From NCBI RefSeq assembly GCF_023712105.1, contig NZ_JAMLJI010000002.1:558001-622000 (forward strand): a stretch of 64,000 nucleotides of DNA, read 5' to 3'. Positions 37,545 through 47,174 of the stretch are shown here, one piece after another. Made by a program: the position numbers and the translations under genes. The notes beneath the pieces were generated by a model. That model had not been told where the DNA came from, ran no database searches, and saw only the letters and a list, made by a program, of their open reading frames with translations. Within the stretch, counting starts at the first letter, position 1. Each line of letters opens with the position of its first letter. The DNA is from Larsenimonas suaedae. GTDB taxonomy: Bacteria; Pseudomonadota; Gammaproteobacteria; Pseudomonadales; Halomonadaceae.

Positions 37545-38678
37545 TCACCCCTTCTGTTCGATCAGCGCCTCGCGGGCCTTGCGAGCCTGCTCTTCGGCGT
37601 AGGTGGGGTAGTCGATGTAGCCGCGCGCGTCACCGCCGTAGAAGGTGGTGGTGTCGTAATCCGCCAGCGGCAGGCCGTGTTTCATGCGCTCGACCAGATC
37701 CGGGTTCGAGATGAACAGCCGCCCGAACACCGGTAGATCGATGGTGCCATCCTCGACCAGACGCTCGGCCTCGTTCTGGTCCAGATTGCCCGCCAGCAGC
37801 AGCGTACCCTCGTACACATCACGGAACTGGCGCAGGTACTCGCGCGGCATCGGCGGCATGCCCTGTCCGCCCTGGTCGTGCAGGTGGACGTAGGCAAGCC
37901 CGCGCTTATTGAACTCCCGCGCCAGATGCAGGTAGGTCTCGCCGTTGTCGTCGTACTCCGGCATGTCGAACAGCGTGCCGTGGGGCGAGAGGCGAACGCC
38001 GACCCGATGCGCGCCGATCAGCTTGCTGACCTCATCGACCGCCTCGATCAGAAGCCGGCAGCGGTTTTCCCGCGACCCGCCGTAGACGTCGTCGCGGTCG
38101 TTGACGTGCGGGTTCAGAAACTGCTCGAAGAGGTAGCCGTTGGCGCCGTGAATCTCGACGCCATCGAATCCGGCCTCGCGGGAATTGACCGCGGCCTGGG
38201 CGAAATAACGCACGATCTCGCGCACTTCCCACGTCTCGAGCCGGCGCGGCGTGCTGGCATCGAGCATGTCCGGCACGCCGTCCTCGGTGTAGCCGAACGC
38301 CATGCCGCCCTGCTTGTCGCTCGGGCCCACCGGTGACTGGCCGGCGAGTTGAACCGAGGTGTGCGAGACGCGGCCCACGTGCCAGATCTGGGCGAAGAAC
38401 ACCCCTCCGCGCTCGTGCACGGCCTGGGTGGCTTTCTTCCAGCCGGCGATCTGGTCCGGGCCGAAGATGCCCGGGTTATAGAGGTAGCCGGTGCCCTGCC
38501 GGGAAATGGGCGTGCCTTCGGAAATGATCAGCCCGGCGCCTGCGCGCTGGCGATAGTAGAGCGCGCCCATCTCGTCCGGCACGTCGCCGGTCGCGCGGGA
38601 GCGGGTCATCGGCGCCATGACGATGCGGTTATCGAGTTGAGTGCCCGCCAGATCAAAACGGTCAAACAGAGAAGCCAT
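37545..38678 (-). CDS. nemA: Old Yellow Enzyme / N-ethylmaleimide reductase-type flavoprotein
   Basis: 377 residues, FMN-dependent ene-reductase. NRIVMAPMTRSRA, QIWHVGRVSH, the substrate His/Asn pair in EIHGANGYLFEQFLNP and GRLFISNPDL are diagnostic. Reduces activated alkenes and nitro compounds with NADPH. The start is ATG 38678 (MASLFDRFDLAG) with AAGGA 8 bases upstream. Divergent from the Zur-controlled cobW gene across 199 bases. Confidence 0.9.
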   Translation of the reverse strand: MASLFDRFDLAGTQLDNRIVMAPMTRSRATGDVPDEMGALYYRQRAGAGLIISEGTPISRQGTGYLYNPGIFGPDQIAGWKKATQAVHERGGVFFAQIWHVGRVSHTSVQLAGQSPVGPSDKQGGMAFGYTEDGVPDMLDASTPRRLETWEVREIVRYFAQAAVNSREAGFDGVEIHGANGYLFEQFLNPHVNDRDDVYGGSRENRCRLLIEAVDEVSKLIGAHRVGVRLSPHGTLFDMPEYDDNGETYLHLAREFNKRGLAYVHLHDQGGQGMPPMPREYLRQFRDVYEGTLLLAGNLDQNEAERLVEDGTIDLPVFGRLFISNPDLVERMKHGLPLADYDTTTFYGGDARGYIDYPTYAEEQARKAREALIEQKG

Positions 38679-38815
38679 CGCGAAATTCCTTGAGACTAAG
38701 AGCGTAAAGTGAACTGACCCCAGTGTAGACACACCATTAGACTGCTAACAAATAGCCAGATCCTAATACGCCCCATGCATGATCGTGATCGGCGGCCCGA
38801 TGGATGCGCGGTTGA

Positions 38816-38836
38816 TTTGTTATGATATAACATTTA
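38816..38836 (+). promoter_or_regulatory. Candidate Zur box before the cobW-folE2 operon
   Basis: TGTTAT-GAT-ATAACA (38818-38832), flanked by TTT on the right, matches the proteobacterial Zur consensus TGTTATANTATAACATTTC at nearly every arm position. It lies 46 bases before the cobW start, in front of a GTPase/FolE2 pair that is a classic zinc-starvation set. Confidence 0.75.
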
Positions 38837-38877
38837 ACATCCTCCCCGATTTCAGTGATGCGACCTCGGAGTCCGCC

Positions 38878-40186
<1,309 letters not shown>

Positions 40187-40194
<8 letters not shown>

Positions 40195-41122
40195 CCTCGC
40201 TTTCCCGAACGCATCAACACTCGACACGCTGTCCGACGTGACGCGCGGGCCGTCCCGGCTGACCGGCGCCCTGAGCCGGGTCGGCATGGCTGGCATCGAG
40301 CTGCCGGTGGTGCTCGACGACACCGCCTTCGACGTGCGGGCCAACGCAGGCGTCAGCCTCGATGATGAACACGCCCGCGGCATTCACATGTCGAGGCTCT
40401 ATCTCGGGCTCGACGCCCTCACCCGGCGGCCACTCACGCTTGCCCGGCTCAGGGAAACGCTCGAGGGCTTTCTTGAAAGCCACGAGGGGCTTTCCGACAC
40501 CGCGTATCTTGATCTCACCGGCACGCCGCTTCTAAGGCGCCCGGCGCTGATCAGCGATCACAGCGGCTGGAAGGGCTACCCGCTCACGCTCAAGACGCGG
40601 CGCTCGCCCAAGGGGTTCGAGGCCCAGCTCGAGCTCGAGATCGGGTACTCCTCCACCTGCCCCTGCTCGGCGGCGCTCGCGCGCCAGCTCATTCAGCGCC
40701 GGTTTGACGAGGAGTTTGGCTGCGAATCCGAACCCAATCTCACGTTCGAGGCGGTGCGCGCCTGGCTCGGGGACGAGGATGGCATCGTCGCCACGCCCCA
40801 CAGCCAGCGAAGCCGCGCGCATCTGCGCCTTCGTCTTGACCCCGAGCAGACGCAGCTGCCCTGGCGTGAGGTCATCGAGCGCACCGAGGCCGCGCTTGGC
40901 ACCGCGCTTCAAACCGCGGTCAAGCGCGTCGATGAACAGGCGTTCGCACTCGCCAACGGCCAGAACCTCATGTTTTGTGAAGACGCCGCCCGGCGCCTTC
41001 ACGACACCCTGATCACCCAGCCCGGCGTCAGCGGCTTCCAGGTGGACATTACCCACATGGAAAGCCTGCACGCCCACGACGCCGTGGCGACCGCGCAGTG
41101 GCACTGGCCGGGCTCGCTCTAG
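40187..41122 (+). CDS. folE2: GTP cyclohydrolase FolE2 (type IB)
   Basis: 311 residues. Converts GTP to dihydroneopterin triphosphate for folate, using a metal other than zinc if needed, so it replaces zinc-dependent FolE in zinc starvation. Active-site cysteine in [10 protein letters not shown]; His/Glu elements HSQRSRAHL and EDAARRLHD…[11 protein letters not shown] are present. ATG 40187 overlaps the cobW stop, implying translational coupling. Together with the Zur box this gives a coherent zinc-sparing operon. Confidence 0.95.
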
Positions 41123-41158
41123 CTCCCCGGTCCGCATTGCAAAAAGGCGTGCTATCTT

Positions 41159-41195
41159 GCGGCGACCGCCCCCTGTCGGCTCGCCGCTTTTTTTT
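41159..41195 (+). terminator. Intrinsic terminator after folE2
   Basis: GCGGCGA (41159-41165) pairs with TCGCCGC (41181-41187), with further inner CCG/CGG pairs, followed by eight T. The next MFS gene therefore probably relies on readthrough or its own promoter. Confidence 0.8.
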
Positions 41196-41226
41196 ATCAA
41201 CACGCTTTTTTCGGTTACCGCTTGCC

Positions 41227-42444
41227 ATGTCATCATCGTCCCCGTACTCGCGCCGCATCACCGCGCTCTACGCCCTGTTTCTGCTGCCGGGCACCCTTGC
41301 CGCCACCTGGATCACCCGCACCCCCGACATCCGCGACCGGCTTAATGCCTCAACCGATGAAATGGGCCTGGTGCTGTTTGGCCTTGCCGCCGGGGCAATG
41401 GTGGGCGTATTGAGTGCCGGTGCCTGGGTGCGCCGCTTCGGCACCCGCGGCGTGCTCGGGGTCAACATTGCGCTGATGGCGGCGGGCATGGCGGTGGTCA
41501 GTCTCGGCGTCAGCAGTGGGCAGGCCCTCATCGCAACGGGCGGCCTTGCGCTCTTTGGCGCGGGGATGGGGCTTGCCGAGGTCGCGATCAACATCGAAGG
41601 CGCGGCGGTAGAGCGGCTCAGTGGGCGGGCGCTGATGCAGACGCTGCACGGCTGCTTCAGCCTCGGCACCGTGCTCGGGGCGTTGGTGGGGATCGCGTTC
41701 ACGGCGTGGCGGGTGCCGACCGAGTACCACCTGATGGGGCTGACGCTTGCGACGCTTCCGGGGTTCTGGTGGGCCATTCGCGGCCTACCGCGAGAGACCG
41801 GCAGGTTCACCCCGGCGTCCGAGGAGACGCCCACGACCTCGGAGGACGCGCCTAAAGCGGCAAACGCCTCGGTGTGGCGCAACCCGCGGGTACTGATGCT
41901 TGGCACCATCGTGCTGGCGGTGGCGCTTTCCGAAGGCTCAGCCAACGATTGGCTGCCGCTGCTGTTGGTGGATGTGCACGGCGTCACCCCGGCGCTCGGC
42001 TCGCTGGGATTCATGCTGTTTGCGCTGACCATGACGCTCGGGCGCTTTTCCGGCAACGCCCTGATGCGCTGGCTGCCCCGGCACACGCTATTTCGGCTCT
42101 GCATCGGGCTTGCCCTTCTCGGTGTTGCCCTCATCACCCTGACCGAGCACAGCGGCGTCGCGATCGCGGCGGTGGTGCTGTGGGGCATCGGCACCTCGGT
42201 GGGCTTTCCGCTCAGCATGTCGGCCGCCGGCGAAGGCGACAACGGCGACGCTCAGGTCGCGGCCACCGCCATCATGGGCTACATCGCCTTTCTTGCAGGC
42301 CCGCCGCTGCTTGGGTTCATCGGCGAGCACGCAGGGCTTGATCGCGCGCTGATGGTGGTGTTTGTCGTGCTCGCACTCGGGCTTGCGGTATCCGGCGCAG
42401 TGCGGCGCCAGGACGGCACTGTCGCCCCCTCCCACAAAGGGTAA
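41227..42444 (+). CDS. MFS transporter, YbjJ-like
   Basis: 405 residues, twelve membrane segments. WITRTPDIRDRLNASTDEMG and VGVLSAGAWVRRFGTRGVL resemble E. coli YbjJ. Substrate unknown. The start was set at ATG 41227 after the terminator; an upstream in-frame start (41098) would overlap folE2. SD is poor. May belong loosely to the zinc operon but the terminator argues for separate control. Confidence 0.82.
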   Translation: MSSSSPYSRRITALYALFLLPGTLAATWITRTPDIRDRLNASTDEMGLVLFGLAAGAMVGVLSAGAWVRRFGTRGVLGVNIALMAAGMAVVSLGVSSGQALIATGGLALFGAGMGLAEVAINIEGAAVERLSGRALMQTLHGCFSLGTVLGALVGIAFTAWRVPTEYHLMGLTLATLPGFWWAIRGLPRETGRFTPASEETPTTSEDAPKAANASVWRNPRVLMLGTIVLAVALSEGSANDWLPLLLVDVHGVTPALGSLGFMLFALTMTLGRFSGNALMRWLPRHTLFRLCIGLALLGVALITLTEHSGVAIAAVVLWGIGTSVGFPLSMSAAGEGDNGDAQVAATAIMGYIAFLAGPPLLGFIGEHAGLDRALMVVFVVLALGLAVSGAVRRQDGTVAPSHKG

Positions 42445-42504
42445 TGGGCGCGGCTCACTCGCACCGTTACAGTGGGTGATGGCCCAAAGCGCAGGAGACG
42501 CCCC

Positions 42505-42978
42505 ATGGCGACCCACCCCGTGACCGTTGCCCGGTTCAGCTACCCCTACGAGGCGTACCTGTTCAAGGGGCTGCTCGAATCGCGTCATCTAAACGCGTTC
42601 ATCGCCGATGAGCACCTGATCACGATGCAGTGGATGTGGGAGACGGCGCTGGGCGGCATCAAGGTGCAGGTCGCGCCGGAGGATCTCGAACTTGCCCGCG
42701 CGGTGCTCGCGGATTACCAGGCCGACCGGCTCGAGGCCGAGGACACCACAACCCCGCAGGAAGCGGAACCCACTCACCCTCAAACGACCAGCGCCCGCCA
42801 AAGCCGCGGCTGGCGGGCGCTTGCAGTGGCGTGCTGGGCGAGCACCGGGGTGGTGTTTCCGCTGCCCGGCTCGCGCCGTGACCGTGACCGTGACCGTGAC
42901 CGTGACCGTGACCGTGACCGTGACCGTGACCGTGATCGTGATCGTGATCGTGATCGTGATCGTGATCGTAATGAGTAA
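42505..42978 (+). CDS. DUF2007-domain protein with C-terminal (Arg-Asp)15 tail
   Basis: 157 residues. Residues 1-75 (VARFSYPYEAYLFKGLLESR, HLITMQWMWETALGGIKVQVAPED) are a DUF2007 'signal transducing' domain. A linker and one hydrophobic segment (WRALAVACWASTGVVFPLPG) follow, then 15 consecutive Arg-Asp dipeptides and RNE. The tail is encoded by 15 hexanucleotide repeats. CAGGAG sits 9 bases before ATG 42505. Function unknown; the membrane-type segment suggests the charged tail is anchored near the membrane. Confidence 0.8.
   Translation: MATHPVTVARFSYPYEAYLFKGLLESRHLNAFIADEHLITMQWMWETALGGIKVQVAPEDLELARAVLADYQADRLEAEDTTTPQEAEPTHPQTTSARQSRGWRALAVACWASTGVVFPLPGSRRDRDRDRDRDRDRDRDRDRDRDRDRDRDRDRNE
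42877..42966 (+). repeat. Hexanucleotide tandem repeat, 9 CGTGAC + 6 CGTGAT
   Basis: Fifteen head-to-tail 6-bp units, sharply divided: nine CGTGAC (42877-42930) then six CGTGAT (42931-42966), then a degenerate CGTAAT. The two blocks differ only at the synonymous third base of Asp. Confidence 0.97.
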
Positions 42979-43077
42979 GCGATCTACGACCAACGTCCAA
43001 GAGCATCTTGGTATACTCGGGAAACACCAATAATAAAACCGAGTCGGCCTCGGCGCACCGAGGCCAAGGAGTGCCCC

Positions 43078-44310
43078 GTGACAGCACCTGCCATCGAGCG
43101 GCTCTTGAGCGCCGCCAACACCTCCGAAATCGACCGCCTTCATCACCTGAGCACCACCTGTACGCTGGTCGGCCACATCAGCCAGCTTGTGCACACGCTT
43201 CAGCGTGAACGCGGCGCCTCGAGCATTTTCCTTGGCTCCCGCGGCCACCGGTTTGCCACACACTATTCGTCACGCGTAAGCGATAGCCTGAAAGCAGCAG
43301 CCGACCTGCACCACGAACTCGAGTACTGGCTGAGCGACCTTGAGCGCCTGAGCGAGTGGGGGCATTTTCGCGACCCGCGGTTACTTCGACAACTTGCAGA
43401 TGCGCTCGAAACGCTCGAGGCACTCGATGGCCTGCGCGCCAACGTCGAGACGCAGGCCGTGACCGCCGATGACGCCATGCACCTTTACAACAGCACCATT
43501 CGGACGCTGCTTTCGGTGGTGTTCGAAGTGGCCGACAGCGCTTGTGACCCGGACATTACCCGCATACTGGTCAGTCTGTTTCACTTTATTCAGGGCAAGG
43601 AGCTGGCCGGGCAGGAGCGCGCCTGTGGGGCGCTCGGTTTCACACTGGGCTACTTCGACGACGCCCACCGCACAACGCTTGCCACCCTGATCGAGACCCA
43701 GAGCCGGTGCTTTGCCACCTTCAACGAGTTCGCCGATGAAACACTTCAGACCAAGTGGTCAGAGATACAGGCTCACCCTGGCACGACAACGCTTGAGCAT
43801 CTTCGACGCCTGGCGCTTGAGACCGCGCACCTCCCGGACAATGGGGTCGATGCCGGCGAACAGTGGTACGCACTGGCAACCCAGCGCATTGATGCCCTCA
43901 AAAACCTTGAAGATGCCCTCGTCGCAACACTCGAGAAAAGCTGTGGCGATGGTCTTGAAAAGGTGCGCTCGGCCACGGCCAATCGCCCGGCCACTGTCAA
44001 GCCTGATGAGCCATTTCTATCGCGAGAGGACGGCGCACCGATCGACAGCACGATCGCCACGCACTTCAACCGCTCGCTGATCGAACTGATTCAGACCCAG
44101 AACGGCCAACTTCAACAGCTCAGTGATGAGCTGGCCGACACCCGCAAGGCACTGCGACAACGCAAGCTGATCGACCGCGCCAAAGGGCTTCTGATGACGC
44201 ACCACGGCCTCGATGAGCAGAGCGCCTATCGTCTGCTTCGAACGACCGCCATGGATCAAAGCCGCCCCCTTGCCGCAGTGGCCCAGTCGATCATCGATGC
44301 CGACGAGTGA
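43078..44310 (+). CDS. nasR: Nitrate/nitrite-responsive antiterminator NasR (NIT + ANTAR)
   Basis: 410 residues, starting at GTG 43078 with AAGGAG 6 bases upstream. The N-terminal NIT sensor (about 25-260, helical, ERGASSIFLGSRG; FHFIQGKELAGQERACG) binds nitrate or nitrite. The C-terminus (about 335-405) is a coiled coil and ANTAR RNA-binding domain: RKLIDRAKGLLMTHHGLDEQSAYRLLRTTAM. In Klebsiella NasR lets polymerase read through a leader terminator of the nas operon. Three matching leaders lie in this window (44640, 49966, 50451), making this the likely regulator of all of them. Its own gene shows no such leader. Confidence 0.93.
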   Translation: MTAPAIERLLSAANTSEIDRLHHLSTTCTLVGHISQLVHTLQRERGASSIFLGSRGHRFATHYSSRVSDSLKAAADLHHELEYWLSDLERLSEWGHFRDPRLLRQLADALETLEALDGLRANVETQAVTADDAMHLYNSTIRTLLSVVFEVADSACDPDITRILVSLFHFIQGKELAGQERACGALGFTLGYFDDAHRTTLATLIETQSRCFATFNEFADETLQTKWSEIQAHPGTTTLEHLRRLALETAHLPDNGVDAGEQWYALATQRIDALKNLEDALVATLEKSCGDGLEKVRSATANRPATVKPDEPFLSREDGAPIDSTIATHFNRSLIELIQTQNGQLQQLSDELADTRKALRQRKLIDRAKGLLMTHHGLDEQSAYRLLRTTAMDQSRPLAAVAQSIIDADE

Positions 44311-44338
44311 TGTCGACCGAAGCGTGCAGGCCGCCCGA

Positions 44339-44381
44339 AACGTCTCGGTGCATTCCAATCCCGTGAATGCACCGAAACGTT
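44339..44381. promoter_or_regulatory. Long inverted repeat, possible NtrC enhancer region
   Basis: 17-bp arms with one mismatch (44339-44355 with 44365-44381), 9-base centre; core GGTGCATTC…GAATGCACC. It lies 115-160 bases before the predicted sigma-54 start of the transporter gene. TGCACC-GAAAC-GTTGCC (44368-44384) resembles the NtrC site TGCACC-N5-GGTGCA. It could also act as a nasR terminator hairpin, though no T-run follows. Confidence 0.5.
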
Positions 44382-44470
44382 GCCTGAAAGACCAAGGCGT
44401 CGGAACGCCTTCTGATTGACTCCCCCAGGTAACGAGCTATCTCATTGAAATATGGATTTTTTGACAATTC

Positions 44471-44486
44471 TGGCATTGCTTCTGCT
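44471..44486 (+). promoter_or_regulatory. Sigma-54 promoter of the nitrate transporter gene
   Basis: TGGCATTGCTTCTGCT: -24 GG and -12 GC are exactly 10 bases apart and the flanks fit TGGCAC-N5-TTGCW except for two positions. Start predicted near 44497. Confidence 0.65.
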
Positions 44487-44548
44487 TAGAAATGACATGA
44501 CCCGAGCCAACGACGGTTCGACCGAACACCATATCGATCCTACACACC

Positions 44549-44612
44549 CCTTATCTGACACAGTCCTTATCTGACACAGTCCTTATCTGGCATAGCCCTT
44601 ATCTGACATAGC
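44549..44612 (+). repeat. Four 16-bp tandem repeats in the nitrate transporter leader
   Basis: CCTTATCTGACACAGT twice (44549, 44565), then CCTTATCTGGCATAGC (44581) and CCTTATCTGACATAGC (44597). They fall in the predicted untranslated leader, between the sigma-54 start and the ANTAR hairpin, and are absent from the other two nas leaders. Confidence 0.9.
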
Positions 44613-44639
44613 CCGTCGCGCCTTACGGCCGACCCGCGC

Positions 44640-44702
44640 TGGACAACGGCGTCCATCGACCTGCTCGCACTGCGAGCGGTGGGTGGACGCCGTTTTCGTT
44701 TG
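44640..44702 (+). ncRNA. NasR/ANTAR leader: antiterminator hairpin and terminator of the nitrate transporter gene
   Basis: TGGAC-[AACGGC]-GTCCA (44640-44655) is a 5-bp stem with a hexaloop whose positions 1 and 4 are A and G, the rule for ANTAR targets. The loop and 3' arm (44645-44655) alternatively pair with TGGACGCCGTT (44684-44694), enclosing GCTCGC-ACT-GCGAGC and followed by TTCGTTT, an intrinsic terminator. The two folds exclude each other. A first hairpin GTCG(C)GCC-TTAC-GGCCGAC precedes it (44615-44633) but lacks the A/G hexaloop. Confidence 0.75.
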
Positions 44703-44747
44703 GAGAGGGCATGTCTTTCGAGTGACGCCAACCCCGGAGAACGAGTG

Positions 44748-46109
44748 ATGGACATCCGTAATAAAGCCAACAGGATACGGTTACTGAGCTTTTCGACCCC
44801 ACAGATGCGCGCCTTCCACCTGTCGTGGTTTGCCTTCCACGTGTGCTTTTTCGGCTGGTTCGGCATCGCCCCGCTGATGGCCGTGGTGCGTGATGACCTG
44901 GGCCTGACCAAGACCCAGATCGGCAACACCATCATCGCCTCGGTCGCCATCACCATTGTGGTGCGGCTGGTCATCGGCCTGCTGTGCGACCGGATCGGGC
45001 CGCGCCGAGCCTACACCTGGCTTTTATGCCTGGGATCACTGCCGGTCATGATGATCGGCTTCGCCGACAGCTTTGAAACCTTTTTGATGGCGCGTCTGGC
45101 CATCGGCGCCATCGGGGCGTCGTTTGTGATTACCCAGTACCACTCCTCGATCATGTTCGCGCCCAACGTGGTCGGCACCGCCAACGCCACCACCGCCGGC
45201 TGGGGCAATCTGGGCGGCGGCACCACCCAGATTCTGATGCCGCTGATCTTCTCGGGCGTGTTGATGCTCGGCGTCAGCGAAACGCTGGGCTGGCGACTGG
45301 CCATGGTGGTGCCCGGTATCGTGCTGTTTGTGACCGGCATCGCCTATTACCGCCTGACCCAGGACGCCCCGAACGGCAACTTCGATGAGCTGCGCGCCCG
45401 GGGCGAGCTGCCCGAAGCGACCCGCGAGCACGGCGCGCTTCAAAGCTTTGCCGCCGCAGCGAAGGACATTCGCGTATGGGCGCTGTTTCTGGTCTACGCC
45501 GCCTGCTTCGGGGTCGAGCTGACCATCAACAACATCGCCGCCATCTACTTTTTCGACACCTTCTCGCTGAATCTGGCCACCGCCGGTCTGATTGCGGGGC
45601 TGTTCGGACTGATGAACCTGTTCGCCCGAACGCTCGGCGGGGTCTTTTCGGATCTGTTCGCCCGCAGGAACGGTCTCAAGGGCCGGGTACGCTGGCTGTT
45701 TCTGGCCATGCTGTGTGAAGGCATCGCCCTGATCGGCTTTGCCCACATGGAGGTGCTGGCGCTGGCCATCGGCATCATGCTGGTGTTCAGTCTGTTCGTG
45801 CAGATGGCCGAAGGCGCCACCTTTGGCGTGGTGCCGTTTATCAACAAAAAGGCGCTGGGTGCCGTGGCCGGCATTGTCGGTGCCGGGGGTAACGCCGGTG
45901 CCGTCGCCGCGGGCTTTCTGTTTCGAAGCGAGTCGCTGACCTATCAGGAAGGGCTGTTCTATCTCGGTGTGGCCGTCGTGGTGATCTCGCTGGCCGCGCT
46001 GGCCGTGCGCTTCACCCCCGAGGTAGAAGCCGAAGAGGAAGCCGCCTACCGCGAGGCCGCCGGCGCAGAGGACACTGCCAACACGGCAACCCCGATCGGT
46101 GCACGCTAG
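44748..46109 (+). CDS. nasA: Nitrate/nitrite transporter, NarK/NasA type MFS
   Basis: 453 residues, twelve membrane segments. The two nitrate signatures are present: AGWGNLGGGTTQILMP in TM5 and GAGGNAGAVAAGF in TM11; GLLCDRIGPRRAYTW is the MFS loop. It imports nitrate for assimilation. ATG 44748 (MDIRNKANRIRLLSF) has GGAGA 9 bases upstream; the longer frame from 44679 lies inside the leader terminator. Expression should need sigma-54 activation and NasR antitermination. The symbol nasA follows the Bacillus transporter usage; Klebsiella uses it for the reductase. Confidence 0.93.
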   Translation: MDIRNKANRIRLLSFSTPQMRAFHLSWFAFHVCFFGWFGIAPLMAVVRDDLGLTKTQIGNTIIASVAITIVVRLVIGLLCDRIGPRRAYTWLLCLGSLPVMMIGFADSFETFLMARLAIGAIGASFVITQYHSSIMFAPNVVGTANATTAGWGNLGGGTTQILMPLIFSGVLMLGVSETLGWRLAMVVPGIVLFVTGIAYYRLTQDAPNGNFDELRARGELPEATREHGALQSFAAAAKDIRVWALFLVYAACFGVELTINNIAAIYFFDTFSLNLATAGLIAGLFGLMNLFARTLGGVFSDLFARRNGLKGRVRWLFLAMLCEGIALIGFAHMEVLALAIGIMLVFSLFVQMAEGATFGVVPFINKKALGAVAGIVGAGGNAGAVAAGFLFRSESLTYQEGLFYLGVAVVVISLAALAVRFTPEVEAEEEAAYREAAGAEDTANTATPIGAR

Positions 46110-46130
46110 ACCGATGAAGCTGGACCGATG

Positions 46131-46156
46131 ACTGCCCGAGCCCATGCTCGGGCAGT
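46131..46156. terminator. Hairpin after the nitrate transporter gene
   Basis: Perfect 11-bp stem ACTGCCCGAGC / GCTCGGGCAGT with loop CCAT. Confidence 0.65.
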
Positions 46157-46170
46157 GCTCGCGCCCACCC

Positions 46171-46225
46171 TTCAAAGCGTTCAACTCAAAACGCCAGCCT
46201 TTCAAAGCGCCCAACCCAAAACGCC
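46171..46225. repeat. Two 25-base direct repeats, 30-base period
   Basis: TTCAAAGCG(TT/CC)CAAC(T/C)CAAAACGCC occurs at 46171 and 46201, between the two terminator hairpins. Confidence 0.7.
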
Positions 46226-46249
46226 GTCACATGAGTGACGGCGTTTTGT
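46218..46249. terminator. Strong bidirectional terminator between transporter and cobA
   Basis: 13-bp stem AAAACGCCGTCAC / GTGACGGCGTTTT with loop ATGA. Confidence 0.92.
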
Positions 46250-46265
46250 CATCCAGCGGACGGGG

Positions 46266-47174
46266 TCAGGACGCTGGCGCCTCATCGACCAGCGCGTGGC
46301 GAGTGGTCTTCTGCGCGTCGCGATACAGCGTGACCACACTGCCCACCACGATCAGACAGGGCGAGGGCATCGGCGCGGCCTCGAGCAGTGCCGGCAGGGT
46401 GTCCAGCGTCCCGACGCGAGTCTGCTGCGTGGGCAGCGTGGCGTGTGCGATCAGCATCACCGGCCAGTCGGCCGGCAGACCGGCGCCCGTCAGCCCCTCA
46501 CAGATGGTCGCCACCCGGTTGAGCCCCATGTAGAACACCAGCGTTTCATCGCGTCGGGCCAGCGCTGACCAGTCCGGCAGACGATCCTCCCGCGCCTGAT
46601 GGGCGGTCACGAACCGCAGCGTCTGGGCATGGGCACGATCGGTCAGCGGCAGGCCGAGCGCGGCGGCGGCCCCGGAGGCCGCGGTAATGCCGGGCACGAT
46701 TTCGGCCTCGATGCCGGCCTCCCCCAGGGCGGCCAGCTCCTCGCCCATGCGCCCGAACACGCCGGGGTCACCGCCCTTGAGCCGGACCACCCGCTTGCCC
46801 GCGCGCGCCAGGGCCACCAGCCGCTCGCCGATCTCGGCCTGAGGCACGCTGTGCTCGCCGCAGGCCTTGCCGACATAGTAGCGCTCACACCCGGCCGGCA
46901 GCCGCGCCAGAATCTCCGGCCCGACCAGACGGTCGTAGACCACGGCGTCCGCCGCCTGCAGGCGATCGAGCGCGCGAAGCGTCAGAAGATCCGCCGCGCC
47001 GGGGCCGGCGCCGACCAGGGCCACCTGTCCCATGGACGCCTTTTGCACGGGCGTATCGACATCGCAGTGCCGGCCACGCGCCGTGGACAGCGCCCGGGTC
47101 GCGACATGACCGAGCCGCATCATCCAGCGGGACACGCCAAAGCGCAGGGGATGAGAGGGGTTACAGCTCGACAT
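46266..47174 (-). CDS. cobA: Uroporphyrinogen-III C-methyltransferase (siroheme pathway)
   Basis: 302 residues. SAM-dependent methylation of uroporphyrinogen III at C-2 and C-7, the entry to siroheme, the cofactor of the nitrite reductase encoded in this locus. Motifs VALVGAGPGAADLLTLRAL, VVYDRLVG, RLKGGDPGVFGRMGEE, PGITAASGAAAALGLPLT are complete. CysG dehydrogenase/ferrochelatase domains are absent. ATG 47174 overlaps the nitrate reductase stop by 14 bases; the first 60 residues (MSSCNPSHPL…) are not conserved, so MGQVALVGAG could be the true start. Confidence 0.92.
   Translation of the reverse strand: MSSCNPSHPLRFGVSRWMMRLGHVATRALSTARGRHCDVDTPVQKASMGQVALVGAGPGAADLLTLRALDRLQAADAVVYDRLVGPEILARLPAGCERYYVGKACGEHSVPQAEIGERLVALARAGKRVVRLKGGDPGVFGRMGEELAALGEAGIEAEIVPGITAASGAAAALGLPLTDRAHAQTLRFVTAHQAREDRLPDWSALARRDETLVFYMGLNRVATICEGLTGAGLPADWPVMLIAHATLPTQQTRVGTLDTLPALLEAAPMPSPCLIVVGSVVTLYRDAQKTTRHALVDEAPAS

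Noticed and set aside
42659-43087. Minus-strand frames with (His-Gly/Asp)n or (Thr-Val/Ile)n repeats
   Set aside because: Reverse readings of the hexanucleotide array; the plus-strand DUF2007 frame has the SD and a recognisable domain.
44549-44612. CRISPR or riboswitch in the 16-base repeats before the nitrate transporter
   Set aside because: Units abut without spacers, and no known riboswitch core is visible; the ANTAR hairpin explains the leader control.
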